DNA from: Malurus cyaneus samueli
Taxonomy: Eukaryota > Chordata > Aves > Passeriformes > Maluridae
Assembly (NCBI GenBank): GCA_009741485.1
Contig: CM019220.1
Coordinates: 27,035,048 to 27,099,047, forward strand
Length of the DNA stretch: 64,000 bases
Direction: 5' to 3'
Shown piece by piece: positions 44,076-57,400 of the stretch (within the stretch, counting starts at the first letter, position 1; every line of letters begins with the position of its first letter). The notes under the pieces were generated by a model. It was not told where the DNA came from and did not search any database. It saw only the letters and a program-made list of their open reading frames with translations. The translations under genes and the position numbers were made by a program.

Positions 44076-45316
44076 CTCTGCCTCTGAAAATCACCTGGAA
44101 AGGCCTTTGGTTTGGATGCTTCTGCCCCCATAATGGTCCTCCATCATACTCATTTTATCTTTTAGCAGCTGACCCTCACACTGGGTGAAAATAAAAAAAA
44201 AAAATTTAGAAGGTTAAAATAAAATAAAAATAACGTGGTTTTCACTGCTTTCGAGCAGTTCCCCTTTCCACTGTCCCTTGTTCAGTTCCCACTGACACCC
44301 AGCGAGGAGCTGCAGCTCTCTTTTGCCAGGCTCATTTATTATTTGGGAACTCCCTGCCTGCCAGCTCCAGCTTGATAGATCTGGTGGGGTAACACAACGC
44401 CCGGCTTGCTTTTGGGCATGAGACTGGGAAATTTCACTCTGCATCCCACTGTGTGCTCAGTCTCTGCCAGCACCAAGCCAAGCACCATTTCTAAAAGGAG
44501 TTATTGCCTCAGTCCAAGGGCTCAACACTTTCCTGAAGCATTCCAGCTATTTCTTTATGTGGCTGGTCTTTCAAGCAGCACAAACGCAAGAGCAAACATC
44601 ATAAATCCCCCTCTGAAAGGAAAAGAACTTGACTATTTGATTCCAGGGACGCCATCTCCACTCCAGCCTTATATGGAACCAAACAAGAGCCAGAGATAAG
44701 AGTTAAAGTTTCCATACCACCATTTATTGCAAAACAGAGCCCAGTCCAGGCTGAAATGTTTAACTTTGGCCAGTGTTCTGTTGCTGCACAAGGTACAGGA
44801 ATAAAATTAGTCCCAAAGTTATTAGGCTTTGCCTAATAAAAGGTTAAAGTTATTTTTTCACGTAAGTTTAAAAAAAAATTAAAAATCATCAGTCAGGAAC
44901 TTGCAGATTTTATTTGTTGCCTCTTAAACTTTTCCTTTAAACCTATATGACTTTTAAAATGCTTGTCCTAGTGCTAAGGAGTTAGCTTTTATTTATGAGT
45001 TTATAACATAAATCTCCCACTTCTTCTCCCCCATTTGGGTGGATAAAAGATCTGCTGTTACATTTTAATGTGAAATTGCATGGAGAAGAGGCTCTCTTCC
45101 TCTGTGCTGATGCTGTAACAGTTCAGGGGGAGAAGCTGAGCTTCACACAGCCTCGAGCATCTCCGAATGGTGCTGCTCTGGAACGCTGAGTAACTTGGTA
45201 TGGTCCTTGGCACATGCTGACTCCTGCAAACATCCAAGACCAGCCCTTCCCGACCAAAAGACATAGTTAAATCAGCTTCCTCCAGTTCTACACGGCTTTG
45301 TCTTCCCTTTTTTTTT

Positions 45317-45318
<2 letters not shown>

Positions 45319-45353
<35 letters not shown>
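45319..45353. repeat. Poly(T) run of 35 at the edge of a CpG island
   Basis: T35 preceded by short T runs (TTTTTTTTTCC), about 35 bp before the CpG-rich segment starts. Confidence 0.95.
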
Positions 45354-45360
<7 letters not shown>

Positions 45361-45384
45361 AATCTCTATTTCTCACCAACACAA

Positions 45385-45819
45385 GGGAGCAGCGCTTTGG
45401 ATGCAGCCCGGCCAGCGCAGAGAGGGGAAGCCACACAGCGCGGAGGCGTCCCCCGAGGTGGGGGGGGGACTGTATGTGATGAGCAGCTCTGACCTCAGCC
45501 CCGGGAACGCCAGCACCAACCATCTGGATCCCATTTGCGACGCCGGCTCGCCCGGCCCCCCGGCATTCCCGAGCCAGCTGCCTCCTCCGGCCTCGCTCAG
45601 ACCCACGGCGGCCGCTGCGCAGGGACCAGCGCCCCACCGGTCCCCTCATCCCGCCAGTCCCTCACCATTCCCTCATCCCTCCAGTGCCTGCACCCCACTG
45701 AGCGAGGCGAGAGGGGACTGGGAAGGCTGAGCAGCACCGCACGTCATGAAGCAAGGGTGAGAGGCGCTTCGGAGCGGAAAATCCTGGAATAAGCGACTCT
45801 TCTGGAGGTTCACTCAGGG
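45385..45819 (+). promoter_or_regulatory. COL6A3: CpG island, candidate COL6A3 promoter and non-coding exon 1
   Basis: Many CpGs from 45390 to 45790, no TATA box, and a good + strand splice donor (CTCAGG|GGTAAGC type, GT at 45820-45821) at its downstream edge. COL6A3 exon 2, with its own acceptor at 54251-54252, begins with 5' UTR and so needs an upstream non-coding exon. This is the best-placed island. The 8.4 kb link is inference. Confidence 0.45.
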
Positions 45820-48800
45820 GTAAGCGTTGCTTTCCATGTGGGAGCCCTCATCTTAGACTCAGCAGCTGCTAAGCCATGGTTTCCCTCCTCGGTGGGGTGG
45901 TAGTATTTGTGGGGTTTTCAAGGAATTTTGGACAAAACCCATCCCCAGGTTTGCATCAATCTTGGAAAAGCGAAGCGATGCTGCCGGCTTGCTCAGCCTG
46001 GGAGTCTCCTCCCGGAGCTGAGGCACTGCAGGTGTGCGGGGACACTCCTGTTCCTACCACTGCAGAAGAACTAAATCCATTCAAAGGCACTGACCAGTGT
46101 ATTTCCCCTGTAACCTCAGGATGGGTTTTGCATTTGATGCTTCAGAATCCCTGCAGCAGCAGTTTGATGGGATGGGAGCAGGATGACTTGGGAAGCAGTA
46201 CCCCAAGGAGGGCATGTGATGGTTTAGGAAGATGCACCAGCACAAGGAGGTGGGGGCATCAATGGGACCCTGCAAGGAGTGTGCTGAGGAGGTGTCTCAG
46301 TGCCCCTTCCCTGCTCTCAGGAGTGGGGGGTGTTGGATAGCCACCCTCACCCCTCTTGCCCCAAGGTGAGGCAGGATGAACGCAGCAGAGGTGCTCATTT
46401 GTGCCACTCGGGTCCTGCTGCCAGGCATGTCCCCACTGCTCCGGGGTGGGCCAGCATGTGGCTGCAAGGATAATCCTCATCCTCTTGTGGTCATCCACAG
46501 AGAGGGAAATTAGCCAAACAGCCGCTTTTCCCCTAAGGGAAAGAGCTCTCCAGCCGTGCATAGAGCCACTGTCCCTCTCCATGGCTCCTGTCTGCTCTCG
46601 CTCCTGCTTTCTCCAGCCCTTTCCCCCCACAGCCCCAGTTGCCCTCAGGCTCCTGGGACTCGCTGAGGGGGTGGCTATGACTAATCTGGAGACACTCTGC
46701 CACCATCCCGCTGGGCTCAGCAAAGCCCTCCCTTCCCAACTGGAGCCGGAGCAAGAAACGGTTGTGGCCAAACTGGTTTCCTGACCAAGCAAAAGGGCCA
46801 AAACTGGCTGGAATGGGGGTAGCCAAAGCCACTCTGGTTCTAATGGGTGCAGTGGGAAATTCTCAACTCATTTCTGGTTGCTGTGATGATTCATGTGCTC
46901 TCTTGTGGGAGGAATCCTGCGTTTTTCAAAATTCTGGCTTTACCCCATTTCTTGCTGGTTTAAAGAAAAAAGAATCAGTATTCGTGGTTAGATAATTACA
47001 GTGCTTATATAGTGCTGCTTCTGGGGCACAAATACCCAGTTTAGGAGGTTTGTAGAGAGAAGTCTCCAGACTAAGGCAGGGAACTGGAGAATTCCTCCAA
47101 GGTCATGTAGGAATGCAGTGGCAGAGGAGAGGCTCAGCTCCACATCTCCCTGGCATCATCCCTTCAGTCAGAGCTCAGGGAAACAGGGGTTTTTATCCTC
47201 AAATTTACACTGTCTTTGCAGGGAAGTTGACTGTGACCCGGGTTGTGGCAGTGTTGAAGACAGGAGTGCAGGGCTGCGCGCTTGCTGCCACCACACCATC
47301 GTTCATTCATTCCCTCTCCAGTTTCCAGCACCCTCCCCAGTCCCCTTTCTGGTGTTTCAAACAGCTCTGCAGTTTTCCATTCAAACGCAGTAACTTTGCC
47401 TGATTTCAGGGTGAGCTAAACCAGCCCCCGCTTTATTCCCACATGTCAAGAAGGGGGAGAAAAAAAAAATGTTCCTCTTCTACTTTTGCTACGTGCCTGT
47501 CCAGGAACAAGAGGGAAAGGAACATATTATTCCTTCCATCAGTACAAACTGTGGTAACTGCACAGCCTTGCCAGCCTTGGACTGTACTCCCCACTGGATT
47601 TCCAGCACAGGGGTGAGCCTGCCCTGTGCTGGGCGTGCACGGCGCCGGCTGGCATTGCGTGCCTGCTCCCCGCCGTGAATCACAGCCAGCCTTACCCCTC
47701 CGCATGCCCATCACTTTTTCCACCTTTTAAGTGATCTGTGTTCCACATTAAGGAGCCGATTTGTTTGGGTGGAGAGGCTCCGGGAGGCTCCGGTTACTAT
47801 ACATAAAGAGTCATTGATCTTTGGAGTTTTTTTTTTTTTTTTTTTTTATATTTTTCTAATTAATATTTATGTCTCAGTCTTTGGATGGAGAAAACAACCA
47901 GATTTTAAGCCAACAACATGCTTAGAAGGATAGAAATGAATATGTGATTCATATTAAATTCTAGCACCCAGGGAACTTGCCTGAGTATGATGTGGGAGCA
48001 CCGTAACTCTATCTCTTTGCTGAACACTGGTTTTTAAAAATAAGACCTCAAATGTTTTGCAAAGCAGGGAGATTTTCCCACCCTTTGGGGCTTGTTTTTG
48101 TTTAAAGCTCAGGTCTGCCTTTGTAGGAATAAATGTTTTCTGGAGCAGCCCTCATCCCTGCAAGCCTCACCTTCCCAGTAGCACTTGGCAGAAACATGAA
48201 CGCTTCAAAAGAGCTGAAACAAATGTAAATGGCTCCACCTGGAGCCGTGAATAAATCCAGAATCTGTCCTATTCAGCTCATCCTGAGTCTCTAGAAATAG
48301 CTTTGCTTCTCCTGGAGGCTGTGGAGCCCGGCAGGATTCAGTGCTCTATGATGAAGAGGTGGCCAGATACAGGATACTTATGTCCCTTGAGAAGGTGACT
48401 AAGCCTTTTTCATATGGAAAAATCATGGCATTCAGCCTCAAAATCACGCCGGGAGTGGCTTTTGGCTAGCATTTTTCACAGCTCAGGGAAATTTAAGGGG
48501 AAATTCATGCAGGCGAGAGAGGAGCATGCCTCACCTCCAGAGGGCAATCTGCACCTCCCTGGCTCCACATCAGGATTTCGGGATCTGGTTCTCCCCACTG
48601 CTCACTCCACAGCCATGACTGCAATCATATCCCACTACTGAGGATGAAAATAGCTGTTCGGCTGCTGGTGTCCACTTTCAAGCCACTGGCAGGGCTTACA
48701 ACAGTCTCACACCTTCACTGCCACCACTTCACTGCTGTATCCAAGGGAATTTGAGGCTAAGCAGTTTGGTTGGGAAAACGGGGGGATGATGGACAAGGGA

Positions 48801-49282
48801 GAATCCCGCAAAGCAAATACAGGTGAAGGCAGAAGCCCCTTTGTTTTGACTCTGACATCCTCATATGACAGAATTTTAGAGGACGCTCAGCTCCAACAGT
48901 GGGATGATGCTTTGCTCTCCCTGGCACCCTTTCGGAAAAGCTGTTGGGACCCAGCTGCAAATCCACCTTTTTCTCCCAGTACAACTTTCTCTCCACCCCA
49001 CATACACAAGGAAATTTAATGGCTGCAATTGCTCCTCAGATTTTTGATCAAAATATTTTAGGGGCATGCTTCATGGCTGGGCAGGAAGATTGGACCATGT
49101 ATCCTGTGGTCTGGGGCACTGAGGCATCCCAAAGGTCCCTGGGTGTGCCAGCTGGAAAAGTTGCACAAGGCCAAGCCCAAAACTGGGCTATTTGTCCCCA
49201 GAAAATGTGGAAGTCATGGTACAGTGCTTGCTTTGCTTCTTCCCAGAGGCTGCTCACAGGAACAGGGAAATGATGGGAACAA

Positions 49283-49475
49283 ATGTCATAAATACAATCA
49301 CAAAGTGGTTTGGGTTGGAAGGGATGTGAAAAAAGTTTATGATTTCATTTATGATTTTATTCCAGTCCCCTTCAACACTTCCAGAGATGGGGCAGCCACA
49401 GCTTCTCTGGGCACCCTGTAGCAGAGCCTCCCCACCCTCACAGAGAAAAATTTCTTCCCAATATGCCATCTATTT
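49283..49475 (-). mobile_element. CR1 LINE, 3' end
   Basis: CAAAGTGGTTTGGGTTGGAAG, CAACACTTCCAGAGATGGGGC, AGCCACAGCTTCTCTGGGC and ACAGAGAAAAATTTCTTCCC. Confidence 0.9.
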
Positions 49476-50797
49476 TCCTTTAACTACACTCTAGTGAAAA
49501 AAATCCACCCCAACACACACACGCAAACAACTGCTTAGAAAGTGAATTTGAAACATCCACTCAAAGGGAAAAAAATATGTAAAATGTCACATTTTGTGCG
49601 CAGAGAAGTATGCAATATATGCAAAAAATAGCTGCTGGGGAAAATATTTAAGGAAATCACTTCATTGTGTCAGGGGTAGAAATGATTGCTTTTTGAGAGC
49701 AGTATTAGGAACAGATGTATTCCTTCTGATGAAATACTGTAATATTAAGAGGTCGGCACACACTATATAAACTCTAGACAGACATAAAGCTTCTGGATTA
49801 TTGAAGGCTACAGGAGTTAATCTTTTAGCACATGAATCATGAAGAAATTGGCTCCTCAGGTTTTGGTGCTAACTTAACAGTTCAGGAAAACTCTTTCCTT
49901 TCCTAAAGGCACACAGCAGTCAGGTTTTTCAGCATATTTTTCCACCTTGAAGTGGATATAGCAGAAGCTTCACCAGAGCTTTCAGCCCACAGAACTGCAA
50001 GGAACTTTGCATTTAAAAAATGAAATAAATCCACAATTAAATTGCCTTGTTGAAAATACATTATTGAAAACCCAGCAATGCCAGAGAATAAAGTTGCAAA
50101 ACAAATACTTACCAGAAACAAGTATTAAAATTAATTGGCATGAGTTCACATCTCTGGTTTTGTCATCCATCCTCTGGCAAGCTGGTGCCACCTCCAGCTT
50201 CTGTGATCAGTGGTAATTTGGGACACAAAGCAAGAACACATTGAGCAACGGAAATTACTTGTTGTGCCTCACTGAGGCAAGCCAAGCAATAAAAATCACA
50301 TCATTTGCTGTCTTAAGCCCACTTTTCTCATTGAGCCACAGTCTTGGCTCAGTCAAAACAGATCTGAGCAGAGTTTTGGTTTCAAGCTTTCCCAACCAAA
50401 AAAAAAAAAAAACCCCACCCCAAACCACCAGACATTAACCTTTACAAAAAAGCTGCTGTCCTTGCTGCATTGTCTTTTTCTCAAGGGCCATCCCCTACAG
50501 GAAAATTATCTTCTTGCCTACCTCTTTCTGCAAGCGCCCAATCCTTCCTCATTAGCTAAAGAGTGGCATGGAGAGGGGGATATAAGGGCATCCATCACAT
50601 CTTCCTGCAAGACTTTGCTGCCTTTTTCCTTCTAATAACTAATCCTGGCTCCTGTGATTTTAGGATGGTTTTGTGTGATGCTAAAACTCATGTCTTGTTG
50701 AAGAGCAAGTCCCTCTGCTTTCACAGAACTGTAAATACTGTGATGGAGGTCGCAGAGAAAGCTGGAAATAGGAGGCCTCCTAAAGGCTAAAATGGGG

Positions 50798-50975
50798 AAG
50801 GAGGTGAATTGGGCTGCCCAGGGAGTGGTGGAGTCCCCATCCATGGAGGTGTCCATGGAATGCCTGGACGTGGCACTCAGTGCCCTGAGTGGGCTGGGTG
50901 ACAAGGTGGGAATTGGGCACATGTTGGACTTTGTCTTGGAGGTTTTTTCCAACCAAAATTACTCTGCGACTCTGG
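50798..50975 (+). mobile_element. CR1 LINE, 3' end
   Basis: TTGGGCTGCCCAGGGAGTGG, TGGAGTCCCCATCCATGGAGG and a tail GTTTTTTCCAACCAAAATTAC; a CR1 subfamily with a 'GACGTGGCACTCAGTGCC' block. Confidence 0.85.
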
Positions 50976-52094
50976 AAAAGCTCATCTTCCCACTGCTGTG
51001 GGAGATCATGGGGGATCCTGTGGGCAGGGGAGTTTCCATATCCCCAGGGAGTTTCACTTTTCCCTTCTGCTGTATTTCGTGGCTGTAAACAGGCTCTGAG
51101 CAGCTGCTCGATGTTAAAACCAAAAAAGCCCCCAAATGTTTGCTTCAGTCCTGTCAGTTTTTACCCGGCAAGACATCAGTTTTCACTGGTTTATCTTGAT
51201 GCTCTGCTCATCCCCAGCTGTTGTGACTGAAGAGGGATTGGCTGCCAGCAGCTAATAAACAGGATGATAACATAACTTCCTGCATTTTGGGAAAGAAATA
51301 CAGGCAGTTTTACAGCACACATTACTGTAATGGGCTGGTTTCCATTAGCATGCATTTTATCTCATGTTTTTCATTCATGGCTAGCAGCCTTTTCATTCTG
51401 TGGCATCCCACCCTTAAGGGGAAGGGGGCTTCCAAGACTTGGAGATGCTCATGGCTGAAAGAAAAGACAAAAGTGAGAGGGCCTGCAAAAGTTTACCAAT
51501 TTTTATTAATAAATTACAGACTTGGTGTGGAATTCAGTGTGTTAGTTCTCAATCTCCCAGCATAAGCACGTGGCAGTGGCTTTTGGATAAAGGGGAAGGG
51601 AAGAGAGACAGGGCAATGAATTAAAGAGGGGGAGAGAGAGAGAGAAAGGGAGAAAGAAATCACCATTCCTGATGCCAACATCGATGCAGCTGATGCGGCA
51701 GCCAGTGTCCTGGGGCACATATGCACCTGGGCTTTGTGGTAGTACCTTTTATAGATAAATTTTCCCCACCCTGAAGATAAATTTTTACTTTTTATGCAAA
51801 TTTTTGAACAAGCATTTTCTAGACCTTTCTGGAAATGGGTCAGAGGCCTCCAAGAGGTCTTGATACCTCCCTACAGCCCATTCCTGCTTCTCAGCATCGT
51901 CCCTGCACTGTGCTGTGCTTATCTTCCCAAGCCAGAATAAGGATGTTTGCCCCATGAAATGCTCCCTACCTCCATGTGGCCCCTTCTCCAGCCACATCCT
52001 GTTCTTTCACAGAGTGTGTTATTGCCAACAATCCTTGGCTGTTATTACCAACAATCCTTGGTTGGCTCCACAGCTATCAGGATTTGAGACATAC

Positions 52095-52260
52095 ACATTT
52101 TGAATCATGGAACCATGGAATATCCTGAGCTGGAAGGAAGCCACAAGGATCATCAAAATCTGACTCCTGGCCCTGCACAGGACACCCCAACAATCCCACA
52201 ACGTGCCTGAGAGTATTGTCCAGCTCTTTAAGCTCTTCTAGGCTTGTATACATACCCAAC
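52095..52260 (-). mobile_element. CR1 LINE, 3' end
   Basis: GAATCATGGAACCATGGAATA, CCACAAGGATCATCAAAATC, GACTCCTGGCCCTGCACAGG and AGTATTGTCCAGCTCTTTAAG. Confidence 0.85.
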
Positions 52261-52754
52261 AGATGCTGCAAGGCAAATCCCACTCAAAAACTTGCAGCTC
52301 TTCCATAAGTCACTTCCCAGAGGGAAGACTCTCCCATGAGGTTGGGTGGGTGGTTTTCATGGGCTCGGCAATTTTTGGAGAGCTCAGCTCTGGAACCTGC
52401 AGACCTTTCTGCTCAGGGGATGAACCCCTCTCCATGCATCCTTTGGGTAAAACTCTTTTTTTCTGGGAGCAGGCTGCCCATCAGGGACACAGTCCAGCCA
52501 AGCAGGTTTGCTCCTGCTGGAGGCACTGGGAGGTTTGGCTTGGACTGGAACAGGCAGGGGGATGGATGGATGCCAGCTCACGAAGGTGATAGTTTAATCT
52601 CTTTAGGAATGACAGTGATACCTCTGGGCTGCAGCAGCTGCCTCTATAAATTGAGAGGCTGCCAATTAAAAGGGAAGACTTTGTCATGTCCTAATTAATG
52701 TTGTGTGCTAGCTGCTGGCTCTGGGGGCCTGTTTGATGTCTGTTTACCTGCTGG

Positions 52755-52795
52755 AATTATATTATTATTATTATATTATTATTATTATTGTTATT
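52755..52795. repeat. (ATT)n microsatellite
   Basis: ATT/TTA units with two interruptions; likely polymorphic. Confidence 0.9.
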
Positions 52796-53976
52796 CACAA
52801 ATGTTGGAGGAAAGGTAGAGGAGAGCTTTTGCCAGATGCACACTGTAGGACATTCATAAATTCCATCTGGGGCACATGGAAGAGCAAAGGCTGCAAATCT
52901 CGTCTCTTAAGAAACCAGGCTCCAAACCCAGCTTTGAACGTAGGGAGCCAGAGGAAGTGTCAGGATCACCTTGGGTTTCAGGAAACCAGGTGGAAGTTGT
53001 CCCTCCTTTCCACAAAATGCACTCTGATAGCTCTAAAGACTCTCTTTGGTGAAGTGGGGTTAGCTTGTTATTTCCAAATTTTCCAAATTCTCAAACTTTT
53101 GGTTCTGTTTCCAGCTGTGCCAGCAATGACCATCAGTGTAAATACCACTGTTTCCTCAAAAAAAAAAAGAGTTACTCTTTCCCCTAGCCCTCTTAGGCTC
53201 TTGTATTGGTCATAATTCTCTGGATTGATGGAGTTGGCAAGGATGGTAATAAGAAATTGAATCACTTTTCTTTTTTTTTTTTCTTTTATGATGACCTGGT
53301 TAACAGTTTGATGTATTGGAATCACTTTTGGCTGGTTTGAGTTATTGAGCTCCTTTGGGGAATGAAAGGTATTAAATCACTGTGTTCCCTTTTGGGAGGA
53401 TATTTTCCCAGTTAAGCAAGCCTCGCTGATTTCTGATCTGAAGGCTTGGAAATGAAGATTAAATAATAAATTGGTCATCTCTATGACAACAGAAACACAG
53501 CCTTCATGGCGGAGACGTTGTTTCAGAAGGCTTGCCAGGTGGATCACAGATAAGAAAGTTTCTTAAATTATATATTTGGCTCTCACAAATAAAATATTAT
53601 TCTTGGTGCTTTTCCAAAATATGATCAGCCAGTGCAGGCCATTCCACAACTGGGGCTCTGAGCTTGGGGGAGTCCAAGGGCTTTTTGCTGTACAGCCAGA
53701 TCATGTGGCTCACTTGGGCCTGGAATGCTTAAATTTCCATTTGTATATTTGGACAGCTGAAAAGGTGAGCTGAGGCAAAGGGGGATGTTCAGGGCAAGTA
53801 TTGTGGTGTTGGGAAGAAATAAAGTGAGAAAAGGCAACAATAAGAGGAAATGTGTTGGCCAAGATGTATTAGCTGGTCATCCAGGGGTGGGGAGGGCAGG
53901 TGAGAGGCCATTGTGTATTTTGGTAGTAGAAACCGAAGCATTTCCTATATATTACGTAACCTGGGAAAGCACAGGC

Positions 53977-54017
53977 AAAAAAAAAAAAAAAAAAAAGAAA
54001 AAAAAACAAAAAAAACA
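53977..54017. repeat. A-rich tract
   Basis: About 40 bases, almost all A with G and C interruptions, 236 bp upstream of the COL6A3 exon 2 acceptor. Confidence 0.9.
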
Positions 54018-54252
54018 TCTAATTCTATGGAGGTCATTAAAGGTCAATTATGTGAATGAGGATTCCTCTTCCAAAGGAGTGGTTTGGTATGAAGCAGACT
54101 CTGTCCAGCAGGAAAGAATTTTTTATTCCTGCCAAAGTGCCACAAAAGCCTTGTAAACCCACATGGTTTGGCTTTTCTGTCTCATGCCTCCTCATCTCTG
54201 CCTGGCCACAGCACTGCTGCTGTTCCTCACTCTCCCTGTTTTCCTCCCTTAG

Positions 54253-54401
54253 GTCTCACGTCGTGTGCTTTGAAACAAAAAGAATAAAAGGAAAACTCAG
54301 ATAAAAGAGCAAAATGAGGAAACATCGACATTTGCCCCTTGTGGCAATGTTTTGCCTACTGCTCTCAGGCTTTGGCTCGGTTGGTGCCCAGCAGCAGGCA
54401 G
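54253..54401 (+). CDS. COL6A3: COL6A3 exon 2 (5' UTR end, signal peptide)
   Basis: The acceptor TTTTCCTCCCTTAG precedes 61 nt of 5' UTR; the ATG is at 54314. It encodes [20 protein letters not shown] and SVGAQQQA. The donor is GTAAGA, phase 1. Confidence 0.9.
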
Positions 54402-57400
54402 GTAAGACCTGGCTTTGTCCCAGTACAAACAAGCACTCATTCTCACAGTTTGGTGTTTAACGTGCATGTCCATGGGATGTTGTGGATGGATGAACCTTCT
54501 GCTCCTCAGTTTTCACCTTGCTGAGGGTCCCTTGGGACCCAGGCCTTGGCCAACACTCACGGTGCCTCCCTGAGCATGTGGCTGGAGGGTGGCACGCCTT
54601 GGAGGGTGCTCTGCAGGGCACCAGGGTGTGAGACCTGCATTCAGGGTGGTTCTGAGATGATCTTCTCCTGGGCAGAGCTGTTCTGCCCCGCTTGCATGTG
54701 TAGGAGGGCTTTCAGCAGTGAGAAGAGCACTGCCACTGACCTGCAGAAAGAGGTCTGCATAAAGAGGTGGTACTGGTTCCTTTGGGACCAGTGCTGGTGT
54801 CACTGAGCAGGTGCTAACAGCAGGAAAAGCCCAGAAAATTCTTCTTAGCACCCAGGCTGCTTAAACTGATCTGTCCTTCCTTCCTTGAGCACTGCCGTGG
54901 AGTCAGCAAAGCCCTGAGTCAGCAAAAACCATGCAAGAGACACAGGCAGCCAGAAATTGAACGAGCCTGAATTCACACATGAGGCTGCCAGTGGCTCTGT
55001 CTGGCTCAGGGCTGGTGTCCAAACCCACGGGCAAGGGTCCAGGAGGGGAGAAGAACCTCGGCTCCCCCTCCCTGGGCAGGGCAGGGTGCATGTTGTCTCC
55101 TCCTGTCCCCCAGCACCGCAGTGCCAGGGCTCTGGCGGCTGCCTGGTTGTTCTTCAGCGCTTCTTGTTCTGCTGTGGGCGATAAGGGCAAGCTGAGCTTC
55201 ACTTTCACCATGCCAAGGAGGCTGTTGGTTGCTTGGGTGAGGAGGAGGAGGAGGAGGAGACATGGTTGTGCTGACCGATAGAAAATCCTAAACCCCCATC
55301 TGTTTTTTTAAAGCTGTCAAAACCGTTGCCGTGGCTGATATAATATTTCTAGTGGATTCCTCCTGGAGCGTTGGGAAGGAACACTTCCAACTCGTTCGAG
55401 CATTTCTGTATGATGTTATAAAAGCTTTAGATGTGGGAGGAAATGATTTTCGCTTTGCCCTGGTCCAGTTCAGCGGAAACTCCCACACAGAGTTCCAGTT
55501 AAACACCTATCCCTCTACCCAAGACGTCCTGTCCCATATTGCCAACATGACTTACGTGGGGGGAGGCGCCGAGCCTGGAAAAGGATTAGAGTACCTAATC
55601 GAGAAGCACCTCACTAAAGCTGCTGGAAGCAGAGCCAGTGAAGGCGTGCCTCAGGTTATTATAGTACTGACAGACGGACAGCCCCGGGGTGATGTGGCTC
55701 TGCCCTCATCTGTCCTTAACTCGGCCCATGTAAACCTGTTTGCGGTCGGCGTTCAGGACGCAGTGGAAGGGGAGTTACAGGAAGTAGCGAGCGAACCCCT
55801 CGAAACGCACCGCTTCAACCTAGAGAATTTTACCACCCTCCACGGCATAGTTGGAGACTTAGTGGCGAGTGTCCGCTCCTCCATGACTCCAGAAAAGGCT
55901 GGGGCCAAAGGACTGGTTAAAGACCTCACAGGTAATGGCTGACTGGTGGTATCTGCTGGCATTGTGCTGTTTGGCGTTGCCACTCTGTAGGGGCAAGACT
56001 GAGATGGACGTTCAGAGGTCTAAAAACAAAGGTTTGAAGCACGTGGCCCTGTGTTTGCAGCTGCTGAGGTACTGTTTGCAGACTGAGCTAGGGTGCTAGG
56101 AGTCAGGGCAGGAATCCTTGGATGGGTGGTAACACATTGTGGCCACACTTTTGTCTCACATGGCATGGAAATGTAAGCATAGGGAGCTCTGCAGAGTTAG
56201 TGAATTAGTTAGTGTCCTGTTCACTTCCAAGGTTGGGGAACAGGAGATGAACACACCAGACCTCCTGGTGACCCTGACTGAAAATCCTCTGGAGACTGAG
56301 AAGGTCACTGCTGCTTGTGGGGACATCATGCTGTATGTCCCCTTAGACCCTGGTGTGGGGACAGGGAGTTATGTAGCGTGCCACTTCAGAAAGTCACATT
56401 CATGGCTGAAGATGGCAAAAGAAGTTGGGTGGGGAATTTCTCTGCTGAAAGCTGTCCCTTAGGCTCTCTCATCTGGAGAAAGTGGGTAGCTGGAGTGCCA
56501 TGAATGCCTTCTGTACAAGCCCATGGCTTCCACCTGTGGGAGCGCTGGAGCCTTCCCATAACTGAAACCTCCCTGCAAACCACGCTGGCTTCAATGGATC
56601 TGCACTGACTGCAACACAGGGCCCAATTTCCCTGGGAAAAAAAAAAAAAGACAGAATTCCTCCGTCCCTTTTCTTTCTTTTTGTGAAATTCCAGCATGGC
56701 AAGGGCCTTCTGAGCAACTTTGTTGTTTTTCAAAACAGAAGTCCTGGGGATCAAACCTTTCTTTTTATTCCTGAGACTCCATCTGAAGGTCAAGAGCTTG
56801 TGGGGCGACGTAAGGCCACAGCAGTGTGATGAGGCAGTGTGACATTAATCCCGCTGTGTTGTCTTGCCTGATTAACCCTCACGCCAGCCCCACTGGGTGC
56901 TCACCATCACTGCATGACACCGAGCAACACCAAAAGGCCGTGCTCACGTGTGTTTTTGTCGTGCAAAGCGCTTGATAGGGCAAATATCCAGGTCACAGGA
57001 AAGCCACAGGGGAGTAGCTGCCCCAGAAAGGTGACAAAAAGCTCGCCAATGCTAAGAAAGTGACACCAATATGTGTGGAAAGTGAAAGTTTCACCCAACC
57101 TGCTGACAGCACTCCGGTGGCTATTGGGCATCTTAGCCATGAGGGATCCAACTGCTTCCCTCTTGAAATCAATTGGGAATTGGTCTCTGGAAGCTGGCTG
57201 TCCTCCTCTGGGTCATGCCAGCAGGTAACCCCATTGAATGGAAACATCTGGAGTCACAGACATTCTTTTAAAATCATTAAAGCCAAATTCCTACTTTGTG
57301 TATATCATGCATTTCTAAGTTTGTTTCTGCTTAACTTGCAGAAAATATCTGCAAGAATTTCCTTCTCATCCTCTAACACAAATTTAAGTTAATCCTACAA

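Larger units (their letters stand above)
36250..45300. other. Intergenic stretch without recognised genes
   Basis: No exon, RNA gene or coding similarity seen on either strand. Contents are CR1 pieces at 40245, 41980 and 43968, short A/T runs and ordinary sequence. Regulatory elements for MLPH or COL6A3 may lie here but cannot be named by eye. Confidence 0.6.
45820..54252. other. Presumed COL6A3 intron 1 or intergenic DNA
   Basis: No coding exon seen. Holds CR1 pieces at 49283, 50798 and 52095, a poly(T) near 47827-47847, an (ATT)n tract and an A-rich tract near 53977. Confidence 0.45.

Noticed and set aside
45401..45792. Open frames of 85-109 codons in the CpG island
   Set aside because: No similarity or splice support as coding; interpreted as promoter/5' UTR sequence.
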